A stretch of 64,000 bases of DNA from Sphingobacteriales bacterium (GCA_016192105.1 JACPUV010000053.1:1-64000), one strand, 5' to 3'; counted from the first letter of the stretch, positions 9,352-19,622 are shown. Notes: generated from the sequence alone by a model not told the origin. Translations and numbers: made by a program.

Positions 9352-10866
9352 ATGTCATTAGCCATTGCAGGTACTAAGCCCAAACTCAGCCTGGTTCAGA
9401 TCATTAATATGAGCGTGGGTTTCTTTGGAATCCAATTTGCTTTTGGGTTACAAAATGCAAATGTCAGCCGCATTTTCCAAACATTGGGAGCGGAGATCGA
9501 AAAGATTCCCATTTTATGGATTGCTGCACCACTTACCGGGCTCATTATCCAGCCCATCATCGGTCATATGAGTGATAAAACCTGGTTGGGTAAACTGGGC
9601 AGACGCCGTCCTTATTTCATGACCGGAGCTATATTCGCTTCATTAGCTTTATTTGTTTTTCCGGGAGTAAAGGCTTTATGGATGGCAGCCGTAATGCTCT
9701 GGATATTGGATGCATCTATTAATATATCCATGGAACCTTTCAGGGCTTTTGTTGGGGACATGTTGCCGGATTCACAGCGGACTACAGGCTTTGCAGCGCA
9801 AAGTTTTTTTATTGGTGTTGGCGCCGTTATTTCTTCCCTGCTCCCGGAAATACTGACAAAAATGGGCGTGCAGAATGTGGCTGCGGCCGGTGTTATTCCG
9901 GATTCAGTCAGGATTTCATTTATTATTGGTGCCGTGGTTTATATGTTGGCGATAACATATACCGTTGTTACCACCAGGGAGTACTCGCCGGAAGAAATGA
10001 AATCTTTCGGTGATATCGATGAGAAGGACAGTACTATCACTATAAAGACTGCAGCAGGTGTTTTCAGGTCAAAGGGATTTCTCTGGTTTATCACCGGCGC
10101 TGTACTTGTGGCTGTCTTATTCTTTTACAATCGGAGTGCGTCCCGACCGCTTGAAAAGGAGCTGTATGTGCTAACAGGTGGGATTGCCTTTTACGGCTTT
10201 CTTCAACTGATTGCTTCCTTTATGGCTGGCCGGCAATTAAAGAATGGCTTTTTGGAAGTCATGGACGATCTTAATTTCCTGCCGGATACCATGAAAAAAC
10301 TGGCCGTTGTTCAGTTCTTTTCCTGGTTCGCCCTTTTTGCCATGTGGATATATACCACGGCCGCACTGTCCCAGCATATTGCTGGTACAACAGATACTAC
10401 ATCCAAGGCGTATAACGATATGGGCAATTGGGTGGGAGTTCTTTTTGCCTTTTACAATGGCTTTGCAGCTCTCTTTGCATTTTTACTCCCGGTAATGGCA
10501 AAAAAGTACTCCAGGCCGCGTACACATATGATCGCATTGATCGCCGGCGGGTTAGGGCTGATCTCATTCTATTTCTTTAAAAACGAAAACCTGCTGATTA
10601 TTAGTATGGCCGGTATTGGCCTTGCCTGGTGCAGTATTCTGGCTATGCCGTATTCGATGCTCACCAAAGCGCTTCCCGCAAACAAGATGGGAGTTTATAT
10701 GGGAATCTTTAATTTCTTTATTGTAATTCCCCAGATACTGGCAGCTACATTATTAGGCATATTCACGACGAGGTTTTTCCATGGGAATGCCATTTTCACT
10801 ATCGTGCTGGGCGGATGTTCCATGATAATCGCCGCTATTCTTACTTTACGTATTAAAGACAAATAA
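9352..10866 (+). CDS. MFS transporter, SLC45/GPH-like, probable maltose or maltodextrin carrier
   Basis: 504 residues from the ATG at 9352; a TTG two codons upstream is less likely. Polytopic, about 12 helices. The early segment GLQNANVSRIFQTLGA, the WIAAPLTGLIIQPIIGHMSDKTW loop and LGRRRPYF are typical of the SLC45-like subgroup that carries sucrose or maltose with protons. A soluble loop follows helix 6. It is separated by only 4 bp from the downstream amylase gene, so the pair probably imports the sugars released by that enzyme. This pairing resembles maltose-utilisation loci of other Bacteroidetes; the substrate is inferred. Confidence 0.85.
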   Translation: MSLAIAGTKPKLSLVQIINMSVGFFGIQFAFGLQNANVSRIFQTLGAEIEKIPILWIAAPLTGLIIQPIIGHMSDKTWLGKLGRRRPYFMTGAIFASLALFVFPGVKALWMAAVMLWILDASINISMEPFRAFVGDMLPDSQRTTGFAAQSFFIGVGAVISSLLPEILTKMGVQNVAAAGVIPDSVRISFIIGAVVYMLAITYTVVTTREYSPEEMKSFGDIDEKDSTITIKTAAGVFRSKGFLWFITGAVLVAVLFFYNRSASRPLEKELYVLTGGIAFYGFLQLIASFMAGRQLKNGFLEVMDDLNFLPDTMKKLAVVQFFSWFALFAMWIYTTAALSQHIAGTTDTTSKAYNDMGNWVGVLFAFYNGFAALFAFLLPVMAKKYSRPRTHMIALIAGGLGLISFYFFKNENLLIISMAGIGLAWCSILAMPYSMLTKALPANKMGVYMGIFNFFIVIPQILAATLLGIFTTRFFHGNAIFTIVLGGCSMIIAAILTLRIKDK

Positions 10867-10870
10867 TCGT

Positions 10871-12745
10871 ATGAAACGCGTATTACCTTTCCTGTTCCTG
10901 CTGTTGCAGGCTTCTTTGCATGCCCAGGATATTTACCCCACACACTGGTGGGTGGGAATGAAAAATCCCGCACTCCAGCTGATGATCCACCGGGACCGCG
11001 TGGCAAGAGAGAATATTACGCTCCTTCCTTATGCCGGGGTGAAGCTGGTCCGGCAGTACAAGGCAGAAAACGAAAATTATCTTTTTATCGACTTACAGAT
11101 ATCGGCATCCGCCAGGCCGGGGAAACTAATTTTCCGGATTGATAACCTGCAGTCACCGGAAGCCGTTTCCTATAAAACCTTTACGTACGAACTGAAACCC
11201 CGTCACAAAGAGAACGGAAAAACAAGAGTGCTGGGCGTCAATGCCAGTGATTTTATTTACCTGCTTATGCCCGACCGCTTCAGCAATGGCGATCCTTCGA
11301 ATGATTTTTTTGAAGACATGCGGGATACCGGTCATGACCGCAACAACCCCTTTGACCGGCACGGAGGCGATTTGAAAGGCGTGGAGAATCACCTGGATTA
11401 TTTAAAGGACCTGGGTGTGACCGCGGTCTGGATGACACCCGTGGTGGAGAACGACATGGCCCGGACCCTGGAAGGCGGGACTTCCAGAGCTACGTATCAT
11501 GGATATGCATTTACCAATCAATACCAGGTGGACAAACGGCTGGGAGGGAATGAAGCCTACCAGTCACTGATCACAGAAGCCCATAAAAAGGGAATGAAGA
11601 TTATCCAGGATGCCGTCTATAACCATATGGGCAGGGATCATTTTTTTGTTGAAGACCTGCCGATGAAGGACTGGCTGAACCAATGGCCTGCTTACACGAA
11701 TACTTCTTATAAGGATCAGCCGCTGGTGGACCCCTATGCGGCCGCTATTGATAAGAAGACGGCTGTGGATGGCTGGTTTACCCCTTTCCTGGTGGACCTG
11801 AACCAGCGGAATCCCTTTGTCGCTACCTTCCTGGTACAAAATGCGATCTGGGCCACTGAAGAGTTTGGTATCGATGGCTGGCGGGTGGATACATATTTTT
11901 ACAGTGATCCTGTTTTTCTCAATAAAGTGAACGAAGCGTTGTACCGCGAATTCCCGACCGTCACTGTATTTGGCGAGGTATGGGTGCAGAGCGTGACCAA
12001 TAGCGCCTATTTCTGCGAGAATAACATGGCGGTTCCTTTCAAACACAATAGCCAGGGGGTAACGGATTTCCCGCTTTATTTCGCTACCAATGACCTGCTG
12101 AACCAGCCTTTCGGCTGGAACGAAGGCGCCAACCGGTTTTACCAGGTGCTGGCGCAGGATATTTTGTACAAGAACCCGATGCGCAATTGCCTGTTCCTGG
12201 ATAACCACGATCTTGACCGTTTTTATTCAGTGATCGGGGAGGATTTTCAGAAATATAAAATGGCCATTAATATCCTGCTGACCCAGCGGGGTATCCCCCA
12301 GTTGTATTATGGTAGCGAGATACTGATGAAGAATTTCAAGAATCCTTCAGATGCGGAAGTGCGCCGGGATTTCCCGGGCGGGTGGCTGGCAGATACGGTG
12401 AATAAGTTTACTCCGGGCGGGCGGAATGCACAGGAGAATGAAGCATTTAATTATGTGAAAGCCCTCGCGAATTTCAGAAAGAATTCATCGGCGATTGGCA
12501 GGGGCAAACTCATGCAGTTCCTGCCGAAGGATGGACTCTACACCTATTTCCGCTACGATTCCAAACAAACCGTGATGGTCATTTCCAATACCGGCCGAAA
12601 CACGGGTAAACCTGACTGGAACTATTTTGCCGAACGGGCCGGTGGCTTCAGTAAACTGAAAAATGTGGTTACCGGGGAAATAATTCCCCTGGAAGGGTTT
12701 GACATCAAACCCAAAGAAAGTTTTGTGTTTGAATTACTGAAATAA
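10871..12745 (+). CDS. Secreted GH13 alpha-glucan hydrolase (neopullulanase/cyclomaltodextrinase-like)
   Basis: 624 residues with a signal peptide of about 18 residues (ASLHAQ/D). An N-terminal beta-sandwich (about residues 22-120) like that of cyclomaltodextrinases precedes the TIM barrel. Catalytic residues are visible: nucleophile Asp340 (GWRVDTY), acid/base Glu369 (FGEVWV) and Asp447 (DNHDLDR). Conserved region I is DAVYNHMG. The C-terminal beta-domain is complete. It acts outside the cytoplasm on maltodextrin, starch or pullulan fragments, comparable to SusA. It follows the transporter by 4 bp and converges closely (3 bp) with the GLPGLI gene. Confidence 0.93.
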   Translation: MKRVLPFLFLLLQASLHAQDIYPTHWWVGMKNPALQLMIHRDRVARENITLLPYAGVKLVRQYKAENENYLFIDLQISASARPGKLIFRIDNLQSPEAVSYKTFTYELKPRHKENGKTRVLGVNASDFIYLLMPDRFSNGDPSNDFFEDMRDTGHDRNNPFDRHGGDLKGVENHLDYLKDLGVTAVWMTPVVENDMARTLEGGTSRATYHGYAFTNQYQVDKRLGGNEAYQSLITEAHKKGMKIIQDAVYNHMGRDHFFVEDLPMKDWLNQWPAYTNTSYKDQPLVDPYAAAIDKKTAVDGWFTPFLVDLNQRNPFVATFLVQNAIWATEEFGIDGWRVDTYFYSDPVFLNKVNEALYREFPTVTVFGEVWVQSVTNSAYFCENNMAVPFKHNSQGVTDFPLYFATNDLLNQPFGWNEGANRFYQVLAQDILYKNPMRNCLFLDNHDLDRFYSVIGEDFQKYKMAINILLTQRGIPQLYYGSEILMKNFKNPSDAEVRRDFPGGWLADTVNKFTPGGRNAQENEAFNYVKALANFRKNSSAIGRGKLMQFLPKDGLYTYFRYDSKQTVMVISNTGRNTGKPDWNYFAERAGGFSKLKNVVTGEIIPLEGFDIKPKESFVFELLK

Positions 12746-12748
12746 TTC

Positions 12749-13477
12749 TTAGAGGAAAATATTCCAGATGGCCTGCTGACCCCAGGAGCCCCAGTCGCTT
12801 GTGACTTTTTTCAGATTTTCAATCAGGTCCTTTCCCTGTTTCTTTTTTCCTTTCAGGGGCGGGGTGATCAGGCTTTTATTGACATTTACGATATCCACTT
12901 TGGTGGCGATCCAACTGGAGTACATGCGGGGGATCGTGATGCCGAGGATCATACCGGGCAAGCCATGTATGCCCATCGGGCCGCCAGGGATCAGGATCTC
13001 GTCTGTATAGAATGCAAAAACATAAACACTGTCGAAAATAATGCCCACTGCCTTACGGCAATTGAAACCGGCGATCTCCCGGGTTTCGTTGGGGACTAAT
13101 TTCCAGTTTATTTTCATCAGGGAATCGCTCAGCAGGTAGGTATCATCAAATACAAATTTCCGGCACACGGATGTTGTGCTGTTGTAATCGCTGAACCAGG
13201 TGTTTTCATCGGCATTGTTATTTCCCCAGGGCAATTTTGTTTTTTCATCCAGCCGGTCATATTTATAGACCGACCGGTTATTGTCGAATACATAGGTGTA
13301 CCAGTAAGTGGAGAACTGGGGGATCTTGTCCCTGAACATTTCGGCCCAGATCCCGTCCCCGAAGGTCTTGTGGTTATTGGTCTTCATCTCAAATTCGATC
13401 GTTCCGCTGTTGATGAATTGCTGGGCATTCATTTTAGTGCTTGCAGTCAGCAGGAGGAGGTATATTATTTTTTTCAT
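12749..13477 (-). CDS. GLPGLI family protein
   Basis: 242 residues with a signal peptide ending near MNAQ. Carries the name-giving motif as GIHGLPGMILGI at about residues 168-180, after a conserved Cys-Arg-Lys-Ala segment (FNCRKAVG). This is a periplasmic or surface family found almost only in Bacteroidetes, and its function is not established. It lies 18 bp downstream of the large beta-barrel gene on the same strand; such pairs are common in the phylum, which suggests that the two products act together. Confidence 0.88.
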   Translation of the reverse strand: MKKIIYLLLLTASTKMNAQQFINSGTIEFEMKTNNHKTFGDGIWAEMFRDKIPQFSTYWYTYVFDNNRSVYKYDRLDEKTKLPWGNNNADENTWFSDYNSTTSVCRKFVFDDTYLLSDSLMKINWKLVPNETREIAGFNCRKAVGIIFDSVYVFAFYTDEILIPGGPMGIHGLPGMILGITIPRMYSSWIATKVDIVNVNKSLITPPLKGKKKQGKDLIENLKKVTSDWGSWGQQAIWNIFL

Positions 13478-13494
13478 GATTGACAGGTGTTTGA

Positions 13495-16260
13495 TTAGAA
13501 TCCGCTGGCGGGTTTTCCGTTTTTTGAAATATTCCAGGTCAGGGTGAGCAGCCAGAACCGCCGCAGGGTGGTGTAATAGGATTCGGTAAAACTGTAACTG
13601 CTGAAACTCCGGTCAAAGCCGCGGTTCTGGTTCAGGATATCGTACACTCCCAGTTTTAGCTCGAGGTCGTTTCCTTTAAAGAACCGCTTGGTGATATCCA
13701 TATCCCATTTGGTGAAATTATTATTCTGTGCAAAACGCTTATCCTTCTGGCGCAGTTCGGTATTGAGCTCAGTATGCAGTTCGAATTTTTTCGGCAGATA
13801 GACCCGTCCGCTGGCCCAGCCTTCCAGTTGCCAGTACTTCGCATTTGCTTCTTTATTGACACTTCCGGTTGACACATTCCAGGTAAATTCAGGTCCGAAA
13901 TCAACGTCAAATTTCTTTACCTTGTTGATCCGGGCATTCAGGCGCAGGCCGGCATTTTTGGTAGTCGTGAAATTTTTCACCCCGTTGATGAAATCCACGC
14001 CCCGGTAAATAGTGGCGGTAGGGCCGGCGCCCAGCCTGACTTTTTTTATTTTAAAACTATAGTCAGAATAAAGGTTGAGGTTATATTGCCCGTCGCTGTT
14101 TACGGTCTGGTAGGTCCTGCGTCCGTCATTATCAATGCTGCTGGATTGTACAAACGCCTTTTGCGTGGTACTGAAATTTATACTGGTCCAGATACCTTTT
14201 TCTTTCAGCACATTGTACCAATTGAAACCCAGTCCGAAATTATGGCGGAAGGCTTGTTTCAGCCCCGGGTTCCCGATATAAATATTCAGGGGATCGGTAT
14301 TCACAAAAACGGGCTGTAATTGCTCCAGGCTGGGCGCCGTGGTGGATCCGTTATAATTAAACCGGAGGCCGGTATTGGGTTTGAATTTATAATTGTACAT
14401 GGCCCGCGGAAAGAAATTGACAAAATTGTAAGGAGTCGTATTGCCCAGCGTTTTGTTTTTCTGGATAAAATGACTGAATCCGGCAGCAGCCCCGAACGTA
14501 AAATTGTATTTCTTTTTATTGACCCGGAAGTTCAGGCCCGGGGTATGAACCAACTGGTCAAATACAAAAGAATTACTCAGGGTATCCACCACCTCCTCAT
14601 ATTTTCCGTTATTATTTTTTTCATAGGTCTGCCGGTCACTGGTACTGCTGTTCCAGGTAATGGAATGACTCAGTTCCATGTAGAAATCCTTCGCCAGGGG
14701 TTCCGTGTAAGAGATTTTTGTACTGATCCCTTTGGCGGCATTCTCCCTAATCTGTTCCTGGTCAATCGTATCCGTACGCTCATGCAGGCCATTGGTATAA
14801 TACCGGTTCAGGGAATAAAGAAAACCATCGTTTGATGAATTGCTCCAGTTGAAATCTGTATTTATGGATAGGGTTCTCGATAGTTTTTTGAATTTGTGCT
14901 TCCAGAGCAGGGTGGAGTTGAAACTGCTGTTGTCGCCGGTTGAATGGCTGTTCCGCCGGCTGTTATTGATACTGTCCAGTTCTTCCGTCAGCATTTCACT
15001 GTAAGAAAAACTGCTGGCCCCCGTATTTTTCTTATTAGCCCGCGCCGTCCATTTGAGTGAATTGGCTGAGTCGAGGGTTAAGTCAAGGGTAAGGTTCAGT
15101 GCATGTTTGCTGTTGGAAGTATAATTGTTGCTGTTGCTCCGGCTGAACCAGCTGCTGTCCGGTAAAAAAGTACGGGAAAAGACGGAGCTGGCCGCGTCAG
15201 CGTTTATTTTACTGAATTTATACCCCGAGTTGAAGCTTTGTTTAAGATCCTTGCCGAATTTATCGCTGTAGTGAAGCCCGCCATTCGTATTGCGCGGGAT
15301 ACCATTCCTTCCTCCCCAGAAGTTTTCATCTGCATCACGGGTCATGTTGATCCACATACCACCATCATCCGTTACGCCGGTACTCATATTGTCATTGCCT
15401 CCATAATTCTGCGCGTCCTGCCAGTCCAGGTTGGTCTGCCCGGTATTGCTCATGATTCCGTAGGCAGCCATTTTGCGCTTGTCCTTAAAAGAATTGATCA
15501 TGGCGGCATTATTGTACTTGTCCTTTAATCCGCCGCCCAGTTCCACTTTCCCGAAATAACCCTTCTGCTGTTTCATCTTCAGGTTGATCGTTTTGTCCTT
15601 TACCCCGTCATCAATCCCGGTAAATTCCGCCTGGTCGCTTTTCTTGTCAAAGACCTCCACTTCCTTTACGGCATCGGCCCGCAGGTTCCGGGTGGCAATG
15701 CCGGGATCGCTGCCAAAAAATTCCTCCCCGTCCACCAGTACTTTTTTTACCCGTTCGCCCATCGCCGTGATCTTGCCGTCCTTATCCACCGAAATCCCGG
15801 GCAGCCGCCGCAGCAATTCTTCCACATTCGCGCCGGCCCTTACTTTAAAACTGTCCGCGGTATAAACAGTGGTATCCCCCTTGATCCGGATCGGGGTCCC
15901 GGTACGCAGGATCACTTCAGCCAGTAACTTGCTCTTGGGGGTCATGTACAATTTGCCCAGGTCCTGCGGAACACCGGCCTGCAGTTGCAGGGTGTCAAAA
16001 TAATCACCCATATAAGGATGGGTGATCATCAGGATATACCTTCCGCTCTCAACCGGGCCAAGGGTAAACCGGCCGTCCTGGTGGGCCCTGCTAAATAGTA
16101 CCAGTATAGAATCCGTTCTCCGTAAAAGGGAGATAACGGCATTGGCCGGGTTCTTTTTATCGACGGAATCCGTGATTTGCCCGGTAAGACTGGTAGTTTG
16201 GGCCTGGGAAAAGATGGCTCCGCAAATCAGCAGCAGGGTCAGGACGACCTTTTTTTTCAT
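13495..16260 (-). CDS. Outer membrane beta-barrel protein with carboxypeptidase-like and plug domains (TonB-dependent-receptor-like)
   Basis: 921 residues from the ATG at 16260, which starts a signal peptide (MKKKVVLTLLLICGAIFSQAQ); an in-frame ATG 27 codons upstream overlaps the glgB leader and is unlikely. Residues 24-105 form a CarboxypepD_reg/CNA-B-like domain, then a plug-like domain with VEELLRRLPGISVDKDG and KVLVDGEEFFG, then a barrel of many amphipathic strands. It belongs to the family that typically precedes GLPGLI genes; no SusD partner is present. It sits within the glycogen/maltodextrin neighbourhood, but the ligand is unknown; other members have been suspected of importing peptides. 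Confidence 0.87.
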   Translation of the reverse strand: MKKKVVLTLLLICGAIFSQAQTTSLTGQITDSVDKKNPANAVISLLRRTDSILVLFSRAHQDGRFTLGPVESGRYILMITHPYMGDYFDTLQLQAGVPQDLGKLYMTPKSKLLAEVILRTGTPIRIKGDTTVYTADSFKVRAGANVEELLRRLPGISVDKDGKITAMGERVKKVLVDGEEFFGSDPGIATRNLRADAVKEVEVFDKKSDQAEFTGIDDGVKDKTINLKMKQQKGYFGKVELGGGLKDKYNNAAMINSFKDKRKMAAYGIMSNTGQTNLDWQDAQNYGGNDNMSTGVTDDGGMWINMTRDADENFWGGRNGIPRNTNGGLHYSDKFGKDLKQSFNSGYKFSKINADAASSVFSRTFLPDSSWFSRSNSNNYTSNSKHALNLTLDLTLDSANSLKWTARANKKNTGASSFSYSEMLTEELDSINNSRRNSHSTGDNSSFNSTLLWKHKFKKLSRTLSINTDFNWSNSSNDGFLYSLNRYYTNGLHERTDTIDQEQIRENAAKGISTKISYTEPLAKDFYMELSHSITWNSSTSDRQTYEKNNNGKYEEVVDTLSNSFVFDQLVHTPGLNFRVNKKKYNFTFGAAAGFSHFIQKNKTLGNTTPYNFVNFFPRAMYNYKFKPNTGLRFNYNGSTTAPSLEQLQPVFVNTDPLNIYIGNPGLKQAFRHNFGLGFNWYNVLKEKGIWTSINFSTTQKAFVQSSSIDNDGRRTYQTVNSDGQYNLNLYSDYSFKIKKVRLGAGPTATIYRGVDFINGVKNFTTTKNAGLRLNARINKVKKFDVDFGPEFTWNVSTGSVNKEANAKYWQLEGWASGRVYLPKKFELHTELNTELRQKDKRFAQNNNFTKWDMDITKRFFKGNDLELKLGVYDILNQNRGFDRSFSSYSFTESYYTTLRRFWLLTLTWNISKNGKPASGF

Positions 16261-16376
16261 GGCGTGTTGGTTTGTTTTCAGTTTAATGGTTATGGTGCCG
16301 CTAAATTCCATTGAAATTTCCGGGAATACCCCGCCGTTCATGTAATTTTAAGTTAAAACATATTAACCCGGAATAT

Positions 16377-18419
16377 ATGACAGCCAAAAATGATAAATCT
16401 GCAAAGGCCACCATTGCAAACCACGCAGAAAAACCGGTTCCGCTGAAGAACAAAAGGGAACAGCCCGTGCCCGACCGCAAAAAGAAATACGAGGAAGAAA
16501 ACTTTGTGGATACGTCAAGGCCTGTCTGGAACTATTCCATTCTTACGGATGAGGATGTGGCTAACTATCAGCAGGGCACGAATTACCAACTCTACAAAAA
16601 ATTCGGCTCCCATTCTATCCAGGTGAACGGGACCTGGGGGATGTATTTCTGTGTATGGGCGCCCAATGCCACTTCCGTATCCGTCAAGGGCAATTTCAAT
16701 GACTGGAAGGACCATGCATTTGAACTGTATCCCCGCTGGGACAAAAGCGGGATATGGGAAGGGTTTATCCCGGGATTTAAGCTGGGAGAGGCATACAAGT
16801 ATCACATTGTAGGGTATGCGAAAAGGGCACTGGATAAAGGAGACCCTTTCGCCAATTTCTGGGAAAAACGGCCACAGACCGCCAGTATTACCTGGGATAT
16901 GTATTATGATTGGAAGGACCAGGACTGGATGAAGAAAAGAAAAAAACACAATTCACTTGATGCCCCCTGGAGTGTGTACGAAGTGCATCTGGCCAGCTGG
17001 CAGCGCCCGGATAAGAATGATGAAGAAACCTATAACAGCTATGATGATATCCGGGAAAGGCTGGTGCCCTACCTGAAAGAAACCGGTTTTACGCATGTAG
17101 AGTTCATGCCGGTGATGGAGCATCCCTTTGACGGCAGCTGGGGCTACCAGTGTACGGGTTTCTTTGCAGCCACTTCCCGGTTTGGAGACCCGCAGGGGCT
17201 GATGCGCCTGGTTGATGCCCTGCACCAGGAAGGAATCGGGGTGATCATGGACTGGGTGCCTTCCCATTTTCCCTATGACGCCCACGGCCTGTTTATGTTC
17301 GACGGCACCCATACCTATGAGTACGCGGACATGCGGAAAGGATTCCATCCCGACTGGAACAGCTATATCTTCAATTACAAAAGGGGAGAGGTAAAATCCT
17401 TTCTCATCAGCAGCGCCCGTTTCTGGTTCGACCTGTTTCACATCGATGGCATCCGGGTGGACGCGGTTTCCTCCATGCTCAAACTGAATTATTCAAGGGA
17501 GCACGGGCAATGGGAGCCCAATGAATACGGGGGGGATGGCAACCTCGAAGCCATTGCCTTTATCAAGGACCTGAACGAAACGATCTTCCGGGATTTCCCC
17601 GATGTGCAAACCATTGCTGAGGAAGCCACCGACTGGCCGGGGGTAAGCAAACCCACCTTTGAAGGAGGACTGGGTTTCGGAATGAAATGGATGATGGGCT
17701 GGATGCACGACACCCTGGATTATTTCAAGATCGACCCGGTTTACCGGCAGTTTCACCAGAATAAGTTTTCCTTCAGTATGATGTATTACTACGATGAAAA
17801 CTTCATGTTGCCGCTGAGTCATGATGAAGTGGTGCACGGAAAAAGCCCGATGATTTATAAAGTACCCGGGGACGAATGGCAGAAATTTGCAAATCTCCGG
17901 TTGCTCTATACCTATATGTGGACACACCCCGGCGCCAAATTATTATTTATGGGAAATGAATTTGGGCAAACAGGGGAATGGAATTATAAATCAGAACTGC
18001 AGTGGGATCTGTTACAATTCGATTGCCACCGGTTACTGAAGGATTGTGTGGGCGACCTGAATAAATTACTGAGAACAGAAACAGCCCTGCACCATAACCA
18101 GTTCAGCATGGACGGGTTTGAGTGGGTGGACCTGAACCACCGGGCTGAATCGGTGATCGTCTTTAAGCGGAAAGGGAAAAAAAAGGGGGATGACCTGCTC
18201 GTGATACTCAATATGACCCCCGTCGTCCGCTATGACTGGCCGGTTGAAGTAATCGGAAAGCCTTATTCTGAAGAAATATTTAATAGTGACCGGACAATAT
18301 ATTGGGGAACCGGTGACGTTTTTAACCCGGACCTGAGGTGTGAACTGATTGATAAGGCTCAAAAAAAATACCGGGTTACCGTAAATTTACCGGCCCTTGC
18401 TGGTATTATTCTGAAATAA
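16377..18419 (+). CDS. glgB: 1,4-alpha-glucan branching enzyme
   Basis: 680 residues from the ATG at 16377; an upstream in-frame ATG overlaps the divergent gene's leader. Creates alpha-1,6 branches in glycogen. About 42 Lys/Glu-rich residues precede a CBM48 domain (FCVWAPNATSVSVKGNFNDW), then the GH13 barrel with nucleophile Asp362 (GIRVDAVSSM), acid/base Glu415 (IAEEATDWPG) and Asp483 (LSHDEVVHGK), then a C-terminal beta-domain. It is separated from glgA-glgC by about 7 kb and is divergent from the beta-barrel gene, so it is probably regulated separately. Confidence 0.96.
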   Translation: MTAKNDKSAKATIANHAEKPVPLKNKREQPVPDRKKKYEEENFVDTSRPVWNYSILTDEDVANYQQGTNYQLYKKFGSHSIQVNGTWGMYFCVWAPNATSVSVKGNFNDWKDHAFELYPRWDKSGIWEGFIPGFKLGEAYKYHIVGYAKRALDKGDPFANFWEKRPQTASITWDMYYDWKDQDWMKKRKKHNSLDAPWSVYEVHLASWQRPDKNDEETYNSYDDIRERLVPYLKETGFTHVEFMPVMEHPFDGSWGYQCTGFFAATSRFGDPQGLMRLVDALHQEGIGVIMDWVPSHFPYDAHGLFMFDGTHTYEYADMRKGFHPDWNSYIFNYKRGEVKSFLISSARFWFDLFHIDGIRVDAVSSMLKLNYSREHGQWEPNEYGGDGNLEAIAFIKDLNETIFRDFPDVQTIAEEATDWPGVSKPTFEGGLGFGMKWMMGWMHDTLDYFKIDPVYRQFHQNKFSFSMMYYYDENFMLPLSHDEVVHGKSPMIYKVPGDEWQKFANLRLLYTYMWTHPGAKLLFMGNEFGQTGEWNYKSELQWDLLQFDCHRLLKDCVGDLNKLLRTETALHHNQFSMDGFEWVDLNHRAESVIVFKRKGKKKGDDLLVILNMTPVVRYDWPVEVIGKPYSEEIFNSDRTIYWGTGDVFNPDLRCELIDKAQKKYRVTVNLPALAGIILK

Positions 18420-18529
18420 CTACTATTTTGGAATGAAATTGGCTGATAAAGAACAGGTTAAGTTTTGAGTAGTCAATGAGCAGCTCTAACTTAGGCAGTT
18501 GAAAATCGCGATAGTTCAAAATTCATCCT

Positions 18530-19591
18530 ATGTTAAAAGTATTTTTTTCACTTTGTGTGTTACTGGCCGGCGGGATGCTCCATTCCCAGACCGCGGTGAA
18601 CGCGGTTACTATTCCCATTGACAGTGCGGGTTTCTTTATGCAAAAAGGCCTGCTGGAAAAACAAAATGGCCGGCGGCTGGAATCCCTGAAAAATTTTGAG
18701 AGAGCGGCCCGTTATGATACCAGCAGCATCGCCATCATTACAGAACTGGCTGCGGCTTATCATGACCTGAGAAAATACGGGAACGCACTGCAGATGTACA
18801 AAAAACTGCTTGCTATTGGTGAAGAAACACCTGCGCTTTATAAACAACTCATGCAGCTTTGTTACCAGATGCGGCAGAATGAGGAGGTGATCGTTTATGC
18901 AGAAAAGCTCCGGAAACTGGATCCCTCGGAGAAGGTGAGTTTCTATATCGGGAAAGCCCATTATGAGACAGAAAATTACGGGGAGGCAATCAAATACCTG
19001 AATGCAGCCGCCAAAGAAGATCCCGCCAATGCAGAAGTACCTTACATGATCGCCCGCAGTTACGCGGATATGATGAATTATAAACTGGCCATTCCTTTCT
19101 TTAAGAAAGCGATCGAACTCGATCCCAAACAAAATTACTGGGTGTATGAACTGGGGCTGATTTGTTACGCCATGCACGATGACAAGAATGCCCTGAAATA
19201 TATCCTGGAAGCAGCGGAAAAAGGATTAAAAAAGGATGCCGAATACCTGGAAAACCTGGCGATCGCTTACCTGAATGTGGGACAACTGGATTCCGGTGTG
19301 GCGATGCTGAACGAGATATTAGTGAAAAGACCCAGCGACCTGAATATTCTGAACATGGTGGCCGAAGCCTACTATTACAAAGCCAAATACGACCTGGCGA
19401 TCGAATACTGGGACCGGGTGCTGGAGTATGATAAGGAAAATGCTTCCGCTTTATATATGATAGGTATGAGCTACCAGAAAAAAGGCGGCCGGGAGAATAC
19501 CGAAAAGGGGATTACCCTTTGTGATAAAGCCATTGAGCTCGATCCCTCCCTGGCCTCGCTCAAGCAGAAAAAGATGATGGCAGGGCTTTAA
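18530..19591 (+). CDS. Exported TPR-repeat protein
   Basis: 353 residues. Signal peptide of about 19 residues (MLHSQ/T), then eight or nine tandem tetratricopeptide repeats covering nearly the whole chain, for example SLKNFERAARYDTSSIAI, EAIKYLNAAAKEDPAN, LAIPFFKKAIELDPKQ and LAIEYWDRVLEYDKEN. Likely a periplasmic scaffold for protein-protein contacts; the partner is unknown. There is no enzymatic domain. A 7-bp-period tract begins 4 bp after the stop codon, and a strong terminator lies further downstream. Confidence 0.85.
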   Translation: MLKVFFSLCVLLAGGMLHSQTAVNAVTIPIDSAGFFMQKGLLEKQNGRRLESLKNFERAARYDTSSIAIITELAAAYHDLRKYGNALQMYKKLLAIGEETPALYKQLMQLCYQMRQNEEVIVYAEKLRKLDPSEKVSFYIGKAHYETENYGEAIKYLNAAAKEDPANAEVPYMIARSYADMMNYKLAIPFFKKAIELDPKQNYWVYELGLICYAMHDDKNALKYILEAAEKGLKKDAEYLENLAIAYLNVGQLDSGVAMLNEILVKRPSDLNILNMVAEAYYYKAKYDLAIEYWDRVLEYDKENASALYMIGMSYQKKGGRENTEKGITLCDKAIELDPSLASLKQKKMMAGL

Positions 19592-19594
19592 GAA

Positions 19595-19622
19595 GTCGGT
19601 AGTCTGTTGTCGGGAGTCGGAG
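19595..19622 (+). repeat. Heptamer tract after the TPR gene
   Basis: Four degenerate 7-bp units: GTCGGTA, GTCTGTT, GTCGGGA, GTCGGAG. The G-rich form is on the + strand, the sense strand of the TPR gene, whose stop codon ends 3 bp before it. Confidence 0.75.

Noticed and set aside
16260..16341. Upstream ATG for the beta-barrel gene
   Set aside because: It would add 27 polar residues before a clear signal peptide and overlap the divergent glgB leader.
9346..18419. A Sus-type polysaccharide utilisation locus
   Set aside because: No SusC/SusD pair or hybrid regulator is present; only a GLPGLI-type barrel, an MFS carrier and one GH13 enzyme.
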